The notes under the pieces are model-generated. The model saw nothing but the letters and a program-made list of their open reading frames with translations, did not search any database and was not told the origin of the DNA. Positions 7,731 through 15,739 of a DNA stretch of 17,545 bases are shown in pieces (the first letter of the stretch is position 1; every line of letters begins with the position of its first letter). This DNA comes from Ruminococcus sp. CAG:382 (lineage in GTDB: Bacteria; Bacillota; Clostridia; Oscillospirales; CAG-382), in assembly GCA_000433115.1 (NCBI GenBank), contig FR892192.1:16778-34322 (forward strand), given 5' to 3'. The translations under genes were made by a program, and so were the position numbers.

Positions 7731-9470
7731 TCAGTCGTGGCACTTGCGTGTACGAATTTCATTAACCACACGGTCGATGAATGCTTCGAGTTTCATTGTG
7801 CCGATGTCGCCGTCCTTATAGGTATTGACAGTGATATCTCCGCTTTCGACCTCTTTGTCGCCGATGACAAGCATATACGGGATCTTCTGGAGCTTGTGTT
7901 CACGGATCTTGTAACCGATTTTTTCGTTGCGGTTGTCGATCTCGGCTCTGACGTTAAGTGCGTTCAGCTTTTCGAGAAGCGATTCGCCGTATTCGCGTGC
8001 GCGGTCGGTTATCGGGAGAATTTCGACCTGTACAGGCGCCAGCCATGTCGGGAACGCGCCTGCGAAATGCTCTGTGATGACGCCGATGAAGCGCTCTATG
8101 GAGCCGAATACAACGCGGTGGATCATAACGGGACGGTGCTTTTCGCCGTCGGCGCCGGTATATTCAAGCTCAAATCTTTCCGGAAGCTGGAAATCGAGCT
8201 GGATGGTGCCGCACTGCCAGGTTCTTCCCAGGCAATCCTTGATGTGGAAGTCAAGCTTCGGACCGTAGAACGCGCCGTCACCTTCGTTTATGATGAAATC
8301 CTTGCCCATTTCGGTGATGGCTCCCTTGAGAGTCTCCTGTGCAAATTCCCAGTCGCTGTCATCGCCCATATGGTCGTCTGGCATGGTGGAAAGCTCAATC
8401 TGATATTCCAGACCGAAGAGGGAATATACCTCATCAAAAAGACGGACAACATTTTCGATTTCGTCCTTCATCTGGTCGCGGGTCATGAAGATATGTGCAT
8501 CGTCCTGAGTGAAGCAGCGCACACGGAACAGACCGTGGAGCGCGCCGGAAAGCTCATGACGGTGAACGACGCCAAGCTCACCCACACGGAGCGGCAGGTC
8601 ACGGTAGGAGTGCATTTCGGATTTATAAACAAGCATACCGCCCGGGCAGTTCATGGGCTTGATGGCAAAGTCCTCTCCGTCGATCTGGGTTGTGTACATA
8701 TTATTCTTGTAGTGCGCCCAGTGACCGCTACGCTCCCAAAGGCTGCGGCTGAGTATCATAGGTGTGGAGACTTCGACATAGCCGTATCTCTTGTGAACCT
8801 CGCGCCAGTATTCGATCAACTGGTTTTTGAGGATCATTCCCTTGGGGAGGAAGAACGGGAAACCGGGACCCTCGTCGGTGAGCATGAACAGACCGAGTTC
8901 CTTGCCGAGCTTGCGGTGGTCGCGTTTCTTTGCCTCTTCAAGCATTGTTACGTATGCTTCAAGTTCTTCCTTGCTCTTGAAGGCTGTACCGTAGATACGC
9001 TGGAGCATCTTATTTTTGCTGTCGCCCTTCCAGTATGCGCCGGTGATGTTGAGGAGCTTGAAAGCCTTGACTTTCTTTGTGTAATTTACGTGAGGACCTG
9101 CGCAGAGGTCGGTGAATTCGCCCTGCTTATAGAAGGATATTTCCTCACCTTCGGGCAGTTCGTTTATGAGAATGGTCTTATACGGCTCATCCTTCATAAG
9201 CTCAAGCGCCTGTTCCTTGGGGAGTACAAAGCGTTCGATCTTGAGATTCTCGTTTGCGATCTTCTTCATCTCGGCTTCCAGCTTGGGAAGTACGTCCTCG
9301 GTGAAGGGTGTTTCGGGGTCAACGTCATAGTAAAAGCCGTTTTCAATCGCGGGACCGATTGCCAGCTTTGTGTTGGGGTAAAGGCGCTTTATCGCCTGCG
9401 CGAGGATATGGGAAGCGGAGTGACGAAGAGTTTGCAGCTCCTGCTTTTCGATTTCGTTTGCTTCGTTCAT
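7731..9470 (-). CDS. thrS: Threonyl-tRNA synthetase lacking the N-terminal TGS domain
   Basis: Charges tRNA-Thr. The editing domain is present: HSASH (H17, H21) and DLCAGPH (C123, H127) are its four conserved site residues. The class II catalytic core follows, with zinc ligands C275 (NCPGG), H326 (DDAHIF) and H451 (VMIHR), motif 2 around RHELSGALHGLFRVRCFTQ, and motif 3 around GSIERFIGV (456-464). The anticodon-binding domain (APVQVEILPITD onward) completes the protein. Its 579 residues compare with about 640 in E. coli or B. subtilis; the missing part is the ~60-residue TGS domain, since the protein begins right at the editing domain. Upstream sequence cannot supply it, because the ATG lies 1 nt after the stop of the kinase gene, with AGGAA as ribosome binding site. 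No T-box leader is possible at that spacing. It is the last gene of the minus-strand train. Confidence 0.97.
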   Translation of the reverse strand: MNEANEIEKQELQTLRHSASHILAQAIKRLYPNTKLAIGPAIENGFYYDVDPETPFTEDVLPKLEAEMKKIANENLKIERFVLPKEQALELMKDEPYKTILINELPEGEEISFYKQGEFTDLCAGPHVNYTKKVKAFKLLNITGAYWKGDSKNKMLQRIYGTAFKSKEELEAYVTMLEEAKKRDHRKLGKELGLFMLTDEGPGFPFFLPKGMILKNQLIEYWREVHKRYGYVEVSTPMILSRSLWERSGHWAHYKNNMYTTQIDGEDFAIKPMNCPGGMLVYKSEMHSYRDLPLRVGELGVVHRHELSGALHGLFRVRCFTQDDAHIFMTRDQMKDEIENVVRLFDEVYSLFGLEYQIELSTMPDDHMGDDSDWEFAQETLKGAITEMGKDFIINEGDGAFYGPKLDFHIKDCLGRTWQCGTIQLDFQLPERFELEYTGADGEKHRPVMIHRVVFGSIERFIGVITEHFAGAFPTWLAPVQVEILPITDRAREYGESLLEKLNALNVRAEIDNRNEKIGYKIREHKLQKIPYMLVIGDKEVESGDITVNTYKDGDIGTMKLEAFIDRVVNEIRTRKCHD

Positions 9471-9471
9471 T

Positions 9472-10359
9472 TTATTTCCTACTTTCTGAAAGATTTTTTG
9501 CTATTATAAGCGCGCCGCAGACAGGCTCTTCGGTCAGCGGGAACACGTTCACGTCGCAGTGGAGATGCCTGTGCAGAAAATTCATTGAAACGGGATCGGT
9601 GCCGACACTGCCTGCCATGCACACCGAAAATCTGCCTTCGAAGTGCCTTGCCGCAGCATCGATGTATTCGGCGATATATGCCATGTTGGTATCAATGATT
9701 GCTTCGGCGGCTTTGTTGCCCTGTGCGTATGCTTTGTATACCGTCACCGCGTATGACGCAACGGCGTTGCGGTCGGATTTCAGCAGTGTGTTGAGCGCGT
9801 CGAGAGGCGGTTTGTTCATCTTTTCCCTGACAAGTGAATCAAGTTTGTCCGGAGTCCTTCTGCCGTCATAACAGGCAAGAGAATGCGCTATGGCTGCTCT
9901 GCCTATCTCGTATCCGCAGCCTGCGGTATCGAATGTCAGATATCCGCCTATGCGGCTCAGCTCGCCGTTTTTGCGCACAAAGCACGATGAGCCGGTTCCG
10001 CATATGACGATTACACCGTCGCCGTTTCCGAACGCGGCGGATAGTATATTATGACCGTCGTGGGCAACTGCGATGTTTGCGTTTTCAAAGATCGTTTTAA
10101 GTTTTTCGGTACAGTAGTCGCGGTAATCCCCGTTTGTTGCACCGGCAATCCCGCAAAATATACCGTCAATTTGCCGCGGATCGATATCATGCTCATCACA
10201 GAGCTGATTTATTCCGCGGCTTATCACGTCAACACTGTTGTCCTTGCCCACTGTGTTCGGATTTGCCGCTTCGCGCAGTGTCAGTGAAAAGAGTTCGCCG
10301 TTTTTATCACAGAGGAAAGCGGTTTTTGTGCCGCCGCCGTCAACGCCGATTGATATCAT
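9472..10359 (-). CDS. BadF/BadG/BcrA/BcrD-family ATPase, N-acetylglucosamine kinase-like
   Basis: A 295-residue member of the actin-like ATPase/sugar kinase superfamily. The N-terminal phosphate loop is GVDGGGTKTAF (5-15), a catalytic-type Asp lies in VAHDGHN, the second phosphate loop is CGTGSSCF, and there is an adenosine-type motif MAGSVGTD near the C terminus. GCGYEIGRAAI is typical of the NagK-like branch. The length (~300) fits a single-domain N-acetylglucosamine or glucosamine kinase, as in amino-sugar or cell-wall recycling, rather than the larger dehydratase activators, and no CoA-dehydratase genes or cluster-binding cysteine pair are near. Substrate cannot be fixed from sequence alone. 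AGAGGAAA precedes the ATG by about 10 nt, and the ATG overlaps the mscL stop (ATGA). Its place between mscL and thrS gives no clear functional hint. Confidence 0.82.
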   Translation of the reverse strand: MISIGVDGGGTKTAFLCDKNGELFSLTLREAANPNTVGKDNSVDVISRGINQLCDEHDIDPRQIDGIFCGIAGATNGDYRDYCTEKLKTIFENANIAVAHDGHNILSAAFGNGDGVIVICGTGSSCFVRKNGELSRIGGYLTFDTAGCGYEIGRAAIAHSLACYDGRRTPDKLDSLVREKMNKPPLDALNTLLKSDRNAVASYAVTVYKAYAQGNKAAEAIIDTNMAYIAEYIDAAARHFEGRFSVCMAGSVGTDPVSMNFLHRHLHCDVNVFPLTEEPVCGALIIAKNLSESRK

Positions 10360-10751
10360 TCGGATTTTTCCTCTTCTTCGGCTTCCTTCTTGGTGAGCTT
10401 ATCTGCAGCCGCTTTTGCCTTCATGAGTACACGGAGTACGCAGAAGATGGAAAGCGAGATTATGAGGAAGTCGAGGATCGTCGAAATGAATGAGCCTATG
10501 TTGAGTGTTACTGCGGGAGTTGTTTCGTCGACGGCTTCTTTGAGGGTGATTACCCATGCCGAAAGATCTTCTTTGCCGACAAGCAAACCGATGAGAGGGT
10601 TTATTATGTCATTGACAAGTGAAGTTGTTATCTTGCCGAATGCGCCGCCGACGACAACGCCGACAGCCATGTCAAGTACGTTTCCTTTTGCAATGAACGC
10701 TTTGAAGTCCTTGAAAAATGTGCTTTTGTTCTTTTTTGACATGAGAAACAC
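10356..10751 (-). CDS. mscL: Large-conductance mechanosensitive channel MscL
   Basis: A small membrane protein that forms a pentameric pore opened by membrane tension, releasing solutes in hypo-osmotic shock. The N-terminal amphipathic helix (FFKDFKAFIAKGN) leads into TM1 (about 25-48), which carries the family's glycine-rich DMAVGVVVGGAFGKI. A periplasmic-side loop follows, then TM2 (about 86-108) and a charged cytoplasmic helix ending in EEEEKSE. The length of 131 is typical. Two in-frame starts exist: GTG at 10751 (used here) and ATG at 10742. GGGAAAG upstream is close to the GTG and about 13 nt from the ATG, so the choice is open and changes only three residues. It starts 9 nt after leuS and overlaps the kinase gene by 4 nt, an unusual neighbour for a translation operon. 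Confidence 0.95.
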   Translation of the reverse strand: MFLMSKKNKSTFFKDFKAFIAKGNVLDMAVGVVVGGAFGKITTSLVNDIINPLIGLLVGKEDLSAWVITLKEAVDETTPAVTLNIGSFISTILDFLIISLSIFCVLRVLMKAKAAADKLTKKEAEEEEKSE

Positions 10752-10760
10752 GCTTTCCCG

Positions 10761-13163
10761 CTATTTAGCGACTATATTGAAGATCTTGTTCTTAATATAA
10801 ATACGTTTCACGACTGTTTTACCGTCCAGGAAGGGAGCGAGTTTGCCGGACTCTTCGATGAGCGTCCATGCCTCGTCCTCCGGGCAATCGACAGGAAGTG
10901 TAATCGTGCCCTTCAGTTTTCCGCAGACCTGAAGCGCGATCTCGCATTCGGTTTTTACAAGCTTGCTTTCGTCATAGGTCGGCCAGGGCTTGAGCGACAG
11001 CAGACCCTTGCCGCCGAGTACCTCATGCATTTCTTCGGTGAGGTGCGGCGCAAAGGGGTTCATGACGGTTATGAAGGTCATGAGGTCGTCGCGGCTGATT
11101 CCGCCTGCGGCGTATACGTCGTTGACGAACGTCATCATTGCGGCGATTGCGGTATTGAACTTCATGCTTTCGATATCGTCGGTGACCTTTTTGACACAGG
11201 CATGGAGCGAACGTGTCACGTTTTCATCCGACTTGGGTACGAGCATATCTGTCAGCGCGGCGACACGCTCAAGGAATCTCTTGCAGCCACGCACACTTGT
11301 AGTTGACCAGGGAGCGGATTTTTCAAAGTCGCCGATGAACATTTCATAAAGACGCATGGTATCGGCGCCGTAAGCGTTGACGACATCGTCGGGATTTATG
11401 ACGTTGCCGCGGCTCTTGCTCATCTTTTCGCCGTCTTCGCCGAGGATCATGCCGTGCGATGTACGTTTGAGATAAGGCTCCGGGCAGGAAATGAGACCTA
11501 TGTCATACATGAACTTTGCCCAGAAGCGGGAATAAAGCAAATGCAATGTCGCATGCTCCATACCGCCGTTGTACCAATCGACGGGCATCCAGTAATCAAG
11601 CGCTTTGCGGGATGCGAATTCCTTGTCGTTCTTGGGGTCGCAATAGCGCAGGAAGTACCAGGAAGAACCTGCCCACTGGGGCATCGTGTCGGTTTCGCGG
11701 CGTGCTTTACCACCGCAGTGGGGGCAGGTCGTATTGACCCAGCTGTCTATTTTCGCAAGCGGCGATTCGCCGTTGTCGGTCGGTTCGTAGTTTTCAACAT
11801 CGGGCAGTGTGAGCGGGAGCTGATCCTCTGGAACGGGAACCCAGCCGCATTTGTCGCACCATATGAGCGGGATCGGTTCGCCCCAGTATCTCTGACGGCT
11901 GAACACCCAGTCGCGGAGTTTGAAGTTGACCTTGCGCTTGCCGATGCCCTTTTCTTCGAGATAAGCAATCATCTTTTCCTTGGCTTCGGCAACTTCAAGC
12001 CCGTTAAGGAAACCGGAATTGATGAGTTTGCCTGTTGCGACGTCGGTATATGCCGCTTCCTGAACGTTTTCACCGCCCGCAACGACTTCGATGATGGGCA
12101 GTTCAAACTTCTTTGCAAAATCAAAGTCACGCTCATCGTGTGCAGGCACTGCCATAATTGCGCCGGTACCGTAAGTGATGAGGACATAGTCGGAAACGAA
12201 GATCGGGATCTCCTTACCTGTCACGGGATTTATCGCCATGATGCCGTCGAGCTTCACGCCGGTTTTGTCTTTGACAAGCTCAGTACGTTCAAAATCGCTT
12301 TTTTTTGCCGCTTCATCACGGTATGCAACAACGTCAGCGTAGTTCTTTATCTGTTCCTTATGAGCTTCGATGAGCGGATGTTCGGGTGCGATTACCATGT
12401 ATGTCGCGCCGAAAAGAGTGTCACAGCGCGTTGTGAAGACGCGGATCTTTTCGCCGATTGTGGTGTCGAAGTCAATCTCCGCACCGTAGGATCTTCCGAT
12501 CCAGTTGCGCTCCGCGAGCTTGACACGTTCGATATAGTCTACGGTGTCAAGGTCGTCGATGAGCCTGTCCGCATAAGCGGTTATTTTCAGCATCCACTGA
12601 CTTTTTGCCTTATGGATGACATCGCCGTGGCAGCGCTCGCACTTACCGTTGACGACTTCTTCGTTCGCAAGCACGACTTTGCAGGAGGTGCACCAGTTGA
12701 CGGTCATTTCCTTTTTGTATGCAAGCCCGTGTTTGAAGAGCTGGAGGAATATCCATTGTGTCCATTTATAATAATCGGGAGTCGAGGTATTGATCTCGCG
12801 ATCCCACGCAAACGAAAGACCGAGCGCCTTGAGCTGCTGCTTGAAGCGGGCAACGTTGTTTTTCGTTACGATTGCGGGATGGATTTTGTTTTTGATCGCG
12901 TAGTTTTCGGTCGGAAGTCCGAATGCATCCCAGCCCATAGGGAATAGTACGTTGTAGCCCTGCATACGGCGCTTTCTTGCGACGATATCAAGGGCGGTGT
13001 AGGGACGTGGATGCCCGACATGCAGACCCTGTCCGGACGGATAGGGAAATTCGACAAGTGCGTAGTATTTGGGAAGCAAGTAGTCGTCCGACGGTTCAAA
13101 CGCTTTCTGCTCGTCCCATGCACGTTGCCATTTGGCTTCGATGTTCTTAAAATCGTGTTTCAT
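10761..13163 (-). CDS. leuS: Leucyl-tRNA synthetase
   Basis: Class I synthetase that charges tRNA-Leu. Its 800 residues are near the lower end of the bacterial range. The HIGH signature reads HVGH (48-51), preceded by [11 protein letters not shown] zinc-type four-cysteine module lies at C158/C161/C175/C178 (CTSC...CERC). The CP1 editing domain (about 220-420) has the [19 protein letters not shown] motif. A second cysteine set, CDKCG...CPHCGG, leads into [13 protein letters not shown]. The KMSKS signature is exact at 580-584, followed by RGNV. The anticodon-binding and C-terminal domains follow. A ribosome binding site AAGGAAT sits just upstream. Only 38 nt separate it from rsfS, so there is no room for the T-box leader that often precedes leuS in Firmicutes. 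Identification is secure. Confidence 0.98.
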   Translation of the reverse strand: MKHDFKNIEAKWQRAWDEQKAFEPSDDYLLPKYYALVEFPYPSGQGLHVGHPRPYTALDIVARKRRMQGYNVLFPMGWDAFGLPTENYAIKNKIHPAIVTKNNVARFKQQLKALGLSFAWDREINTSTPDYYKWTQWIFLQLFKHGLAYKKEMTVNWCTSCKVVLANEEVVNGKCERCHGDVIHKAKSQWMLKITAYADRLIDDLDTVDYIERVKLAERNWIGRSYGAEIDFDTTIGEKIRVFTTRCDTLFGATYMVIAPEHPLIEAHKEQIKNYADVVAYRDEAAKKSDFERTELVKDKTGVKLDGIMAINPVTGKEIPIFVSDYVLITYGTGAIMAVPAHDERDFDFAKKFELPIIEVVAGGENVQEAAYTDVATGKLINSGFLNGLEVAEAKEKMIAYLEEKGIGKRKVNFKLRDWVFSRQRYWGEPIPLIWCDKCGWVPVPEDQLPLTLPDVENYEPTDNGESPLAKIDSWVNTTCPHCGGKARRETDTMPQWAGSSWYFLRYCDPKNDKEFASRKALDYWMPVDWYNGGMEHATLHLLYSRFWAKFMYDIGLISCPEPYLKRTSHGMILGEDGEKMSKSRGNVINPDDVVNAYGADTMRLYEMFIGDFEKSAPWSTTSVRGCKRFLERVAALTDMLVPKSDENVTRSLHACVKKVTDDIESMKFNTAIAAMMTFVNDVYAAGGISRDDLMTFITVMNPFAPHLTEEMHEVLGGKGLLSLKPWPTYDESKLVKTECEIALQVCGKLKGTITLPVDCPEDEAWTLIEESGKLAPFLDGKTVVKRIYIKNKIFNIVAK

Positions 13164-13201
13164 TGTATATTCCTTAATATTTATAAAAAATTGCAGACTC
13201 G

Positions 13202-13555
13202 TTATTGCGCCCTGTCCCAGAGCTTGTCGAGCTTATAGAATTCACGCGCTTCGCGGGTGAAGATATGAACGATTACGGAATGATAATCCATAAGAACCCA
13301 GGCGTTGTTGTCAACACCTTCGATTCTTGCCGGATCGATACCGAGTTTTTCGCGTATCCTGAATTCGACCTCTCCGGCGAGCGAGCGTATGTGAGTGTTG
13401 GAAGTACCTGTTGCGATTACAAAATAGTCGGCAAGCACGGTATGGTCGCCGATATGCAGGACGCTGACGTCCATCGCCTTTTTTTCGTCGAGCACGGCAC
13501 GTATCTCTTCGGCAAGCGCAGTGACCGCTTCGGGGGCTTTCCTGTTTTCTTCCAT
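13202..13555 (-). CDS. rsfS: Ribosomal silencing factor RsfS (Iojap/DUF143)
   Basis: A 117-residue protein that binds ribosomal protein uL14 on the large subunit and blocks subunit joining when nutrients run short. Family hallmarks are visible: [21 protein letters not shown] at the N terminus, [19 protein letters not shown] in the middle, and [32 protein letters not shown] at the end. Length matches the family. It starts 5 nt after the nadD-yqeK stop, with AAAGGAT overlapping the end of that gene. The order nadD-yqeK-rsfS is conserved in Firmicutes and supports the call. Confidence 0.96.
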   Translation of the reverse strand: MEENRKAPEAVTALAEEIRAVLDEKKAMDVSVLHIGDHTVLADYFVIATGTSNTHIRSLAGEVEFRIREKLGIDPARIEGVDNNAWVLMDYHSVIVHIFTREAREFYKLDKLWDRAQ

Positions 13556-13560
13556 AAGTC

Positions 13561-14721
13561 TTATTTATCCTTTCTGTTGATTGTGAGGTAAAGGTAATTG
13601 CGGGCGCTGACGGTGTCTTCGTGAATGTACTGACACTTTTTCAGCAGGTTTTCAAGCGTCAGATCAAGGGAATACAGTATCGCCTTGTCAAGCGCAAGCG
13701 GATCACCCTGCTCCATCAGCATTTTATATGTGTCACGTACATCGACACAGTCGATGTACGTTCTGTTTTTTTCGATATAGTCGGCAAAATAAATGACTTT
13801 TTCGAGCGGCGTCATGTTCGCTCTGCCGGTCGTATGATAATAGATCGCGCTGCATACATCATCGCTCAGGTTGTATATGTGCTTTGCGAGCAGTGCTGCT
13901 GTGCGCGCGTGGAAAAGTTTTTCGGCAAGTCCTTCGGCGTCGGGCTTTACACCGTATTCCGCCATAAGCTCAAGTTGCTTTTCGGCGGACCATTCCTTTG
14001 TAAAATCATGCATATAAGCCGCTTCGGCAATTTTCTCATCGGTAAGTTCGGGGAAATGGGTGTCGCGAAGCTCCAGCGCGCATTCGTAAACGCCTTCGAT
14101 GTGGTTGATTCTGCGGGGTTTCTGAGCGTAAAGGTCAGCTTTTATCTGTTCTGATTTATTCATGTATAAATGATGCTCCTTGATGTACTTTGCGACCTCC
14201 GGAGTCAGCAGTGTGCTGCTTCCGCTCCGTACCTCTGTTGAGGACACTTCTGTTTCGGCAATCGGAATCCGGACAAGACGGAAGCCCATGCCGAGATGAC
14301 GTTCGAATTCTTTTTCAAACTTCGCTTTGTCGCCGTATCTCGGCGCGACGGCGAATGTCAGATTTTCCGACAGATACCCGGACTCGCGCCATTTTTCAAG
14401 CTGTGCGAGTTGGTCGGTCCCTATGAGCATGAAAAGCTCGGCATCGGGGTATGACTCTCTTAAATGACGTACCGTCTTATATGTGTAGCTGACTCCGCCG
14501 TTTTTGATTTCAAAATCACATATTTCGGCAAAAGGGAAGGCGAGGCGGCACATTTCGAGCCGGTGTGCGGGCAAAATGTCGTATGCCTGTTTGAGCGGGG
14601 GGAGATATGTCGGTATGATAAACAGCCGGTCAGGCTTTATAATATCGGAAAACGCCCTGCAGGCGCGGATATGACCGAGGTGCGGCGGGTTGAACGTGCC
14701 GCCGAAGATTCCTATTTTCAT
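13561..14721 (-). CDS. nadD: Fused nicotinate-nucleotide adenylyltransferase (NadD) and HD-domain Ap4A hydrolase-like YqeK
   Basis: One 386-residue frame encodes two normally separate proteins. Residues 1-186 are NadD, which adenylylates nicotinate mononucleotide for NAD synthesis: GIFGGTFNPPHLGH has the nucleotidyl-transferase H14/H17 signature, and SSTEVRSG (160-167) is the second ATP motif. NadD would normally end at YIKEHHLY. Residues 187-386, beginning M-N-K-S, are a complete YqeK-type HD protein, with H207 (RINHIEG), H238-D239 (AAYMHDFTKEW) and FADYIEKNR. YqeK homologues have been shown to hydrolyse Ap4A. The two genes are usually adjacent but separate; here no stop intervenes. A ribosome binding site and ATG at the junction could allow separate YqeK synthesis. 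The ATG at 14721 follows yhbY by 4 nt, with no clear Shine-Dalgarno, suggesting translational coupling. Confidence 0.93.
   Translation of the reverse strand: MKIGIFGGTFNPPHLGHIRACRAFSDIIKPDRLFIIPTYLPPLKQAYDILPAHRLEMCRLAFPFAEICDFEIKNGGVSYTYKTVRHLRESYPDAELFMLIGTDQLAQLEKWRESGYLSENLTFAVAPRYGDKAKFEKEFERHLGMGFRLVRIPIAETEVSSTEVRSGSSTLLTPEVAKYIKEHHLYMNKSEQIKADLYAQKPRRINHIEGVYECALELRDTHFPELTDEKIAEAAYMHDFTKEWSAEKQLELMAEYGVKPDAEGLAEKLFHARTAALLAKHIYNLSDDVCSAIYYHTTGRANMTPLEKVIYFADYIEKNRTYIDCVDVRDTYKMLMEQGDPLALDKAILYSLDLTLENLLKKCQYIHEDTVSARNYLYLTINRKDK
14161..14181 (-). promoter_or_regulatory. yqeK: Possible internal ribosome binding site and start for YqeK
   Basis: On the minus strand, AAGGAG (14181-14176) is followed 12 nt later by an in-frame ATG (14163-14161). 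That ATG coincides with the natural N terminus of YqeK inside the NadD-YqeK fusion. AAGGAG also encodes the Lys-Glu of NadD's conserved C-terminal YIKEHHLY, so it may be coincidence. The spacing is longer than ideal. Confidence 0.45.
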
Positions 14722-14725
14722 GAGT

Positions 14726-15025
14726 TCAGCGCGGGAAAACTATTTTCCGGTTTTCTTCCTTTGAGCTTCTGCGGAAGATCACAAGCTTTCTGCCGATAGT
14801 CTGCACCGGTTCACAACCGAGCGCCGCGATGAGCAGAGTCATTGTCTCCTTCGGTTTTGTGGGGCAGGTCTCAAGCAGGGATATTTTGATAAGTTCTCTT
14901 GCTTCAAGCGCGTCGTCAAGCGTTTGTGCCACCGCAGGTGTGACGCCGCCCTTGCCTATTTGATAGAGTGCCTCAAGTGTATTTGAAAGTGAGCGGAGAT
15001 ACGCTCTGTTTTTTGTGCTGATCAT
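14726..15025 (-). CDS. yhbY: YhbY/CRM-domain ribosome-assembly RNA-binding protein
   Basis: A 99-residue single CRM (CRS1-YhbY) domain protein, associated with assembly of the large ribosomal subunit. The family pattern is clear: ISTKNRAYLRSLSNTLE, then the RNA-contacting GxxG loop in QIGKGGVTP, ALEARELIKISLLE and QTIGRKLVIFRR. The frame is open further upstream to 15157, but those 44 residues lie inside the pseudouridine synthase gene and look nothing like the family, so the start is the ATG at 15025. This start overlaps the upstream stop as ATGA. Called YqeI in B. subtilis, where it also precedes nadD. Confidence 0.95.
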   Translation of the reverse strand: MISTKNRAYLRSLSNTLEALYQIGKGGVTPAVAQTLDDALEARELIKISLLETCPTKPKETMTLLIAALGCEPVQTIGRKLVIFRRSSKEENRKIVFPR

Positions 15026-15729
15026 TTGGATTGTGTAAGCTCCTTGATTTCGTCTTTTGTGAGGTTTCTGTGGCAGCCGGATTCGAGTGTTCCGAGTCGT
15101 ATTGTGCCGATCGCGATGCGTCTGAGCTGCATGACCGTCAGTCCCGCAGCCTCGCACATACGTCTTATCTGCCTGTTTTTGCCTTCAGACAGCACGAACA
15201 TCAGCTTTGAAGATGTTTCACTGCGTTCGCAGATACGCACGTCGACCGGCTGTATCGGCTCATCCTCCAGCGTTTTCATGGCACGGAGTCTGTCTGCCTG
15301 TGTATTTGTGCAAAAACCGTTCGTTATGACGAGATACTGTTTTTTGAGATGAAAACGCGGATGCATCACCTTTTGTGCAAATTCACCGTCGTTTGTCATT
15401 ATGAGAAGCCCTTCGCTGTTTTTGTCCAGTCTGCCGACGGGGTAAAGCCGTGCGTTTATATCGCTGACAAGTTCGCAGACGTTCTGTCTGCCCATCTCAT
15501 CGTTTGCAGTCGTAACATATCCTGCCGGTTTGTTGAGCGCGATGTAATATTTTCTTCCGCCGTTCCGCACACGAGTGCCTTTATATTTGATTATGTCTTT
15601 TTCGGGTTCGATCTGCTGTCCGATGACGGCGACTTCGCCGTTCACGGTGAAACAACCCGCTTCGATTTCCTTTTCGGCAGCGCGGCGGCTCATAAGCCCG
15701 CAATCCGAAACATATTTCTGTAAACGCAT
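15022..15729 (-). CDS. rluB: 23S/16S rRNA pseudouridine synthase, RsuA/RluB family
   Basis: A 235-residue enzyme that isomerises a specific uridine in rRNA. The N-terminal S4 RNA-binding domain (about 1-60) starts MRLQKYVSDCGLMSRRAAE. The catalytic domain carries YPVGRLDKNSEGLL with the essential Asp (D102), and later RQIRRMCEAAGL near LxRxxIG. This motif set is typical of the RsuA/RluB/RluE/RluF group. RluB (large subunit) is favoured because dacB-to-rluB synteny is known in Bacillus, but the exact uridine cannot be told from sequence. The ribosome binding site TAAGGA overlaps the dacB stop, giving tight coupling; downstream it overlaps yhbY by 4 nt. Confidence 0.93.
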   Translation of the reverse strand: MRLQKYVSDCGLMSRRAAEKEIEAGCFTVNGEVAVIGQQIEPEKDIIKYKGTRVRNGGRKYYIALNKPAGYVTTANDEMGRQNVCELVSDINARLYPVGRLDKNSEGLLIMTNDGEFAQKVMHPRFHLKKQYLVITNGFCTNTQADRLRAMKTLEDEPIQPVDVRICERSETSSKLMFVLSEGKNRQIRRMCEAAGLTVMQLRRIAIGTIRLGTLESGCHRNLTKDEIKELTQSK

Positions 15730-15739
15730 TTATTTATCC

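Noticed and set aside
7656..9509. 617-codon plus-strand open frame opposite thrS
   Set aside because: It lies almost wholly antisense to a clear ThrRS gene. Its translation is Val/Phe/Cys-rich and has no recognisable domain. Long antisense frames are a by-product of the codon bias of the real gene.
9472..10359. 2-hydroxyacyl-CoA dehydratase activator (BcrAD-type) for the sugar-kinase-like ATPase
   Set aside because: The protein fits the single-domain NagK-like branch, lacks an obvious cluster-binding cysteine pair, and there are no dehydratase subunits nearby.
11454..12947. 497-codon plus-strand open frame opposite leuS
   Set aside because: It is antisense to the catalytic and editing core of LeuRS. 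It has no ribosome binding site or family motif, and its composition is typical of a mirror frame.
15026..15157. 44-residue N-terminal extension of YhbY
   Set aside because: It lies inside the pseudouridine synthase gene, is Arg/Thr/His-rich noise, and the family starts at the ATG at 15025, which forms an ATGA overlap.
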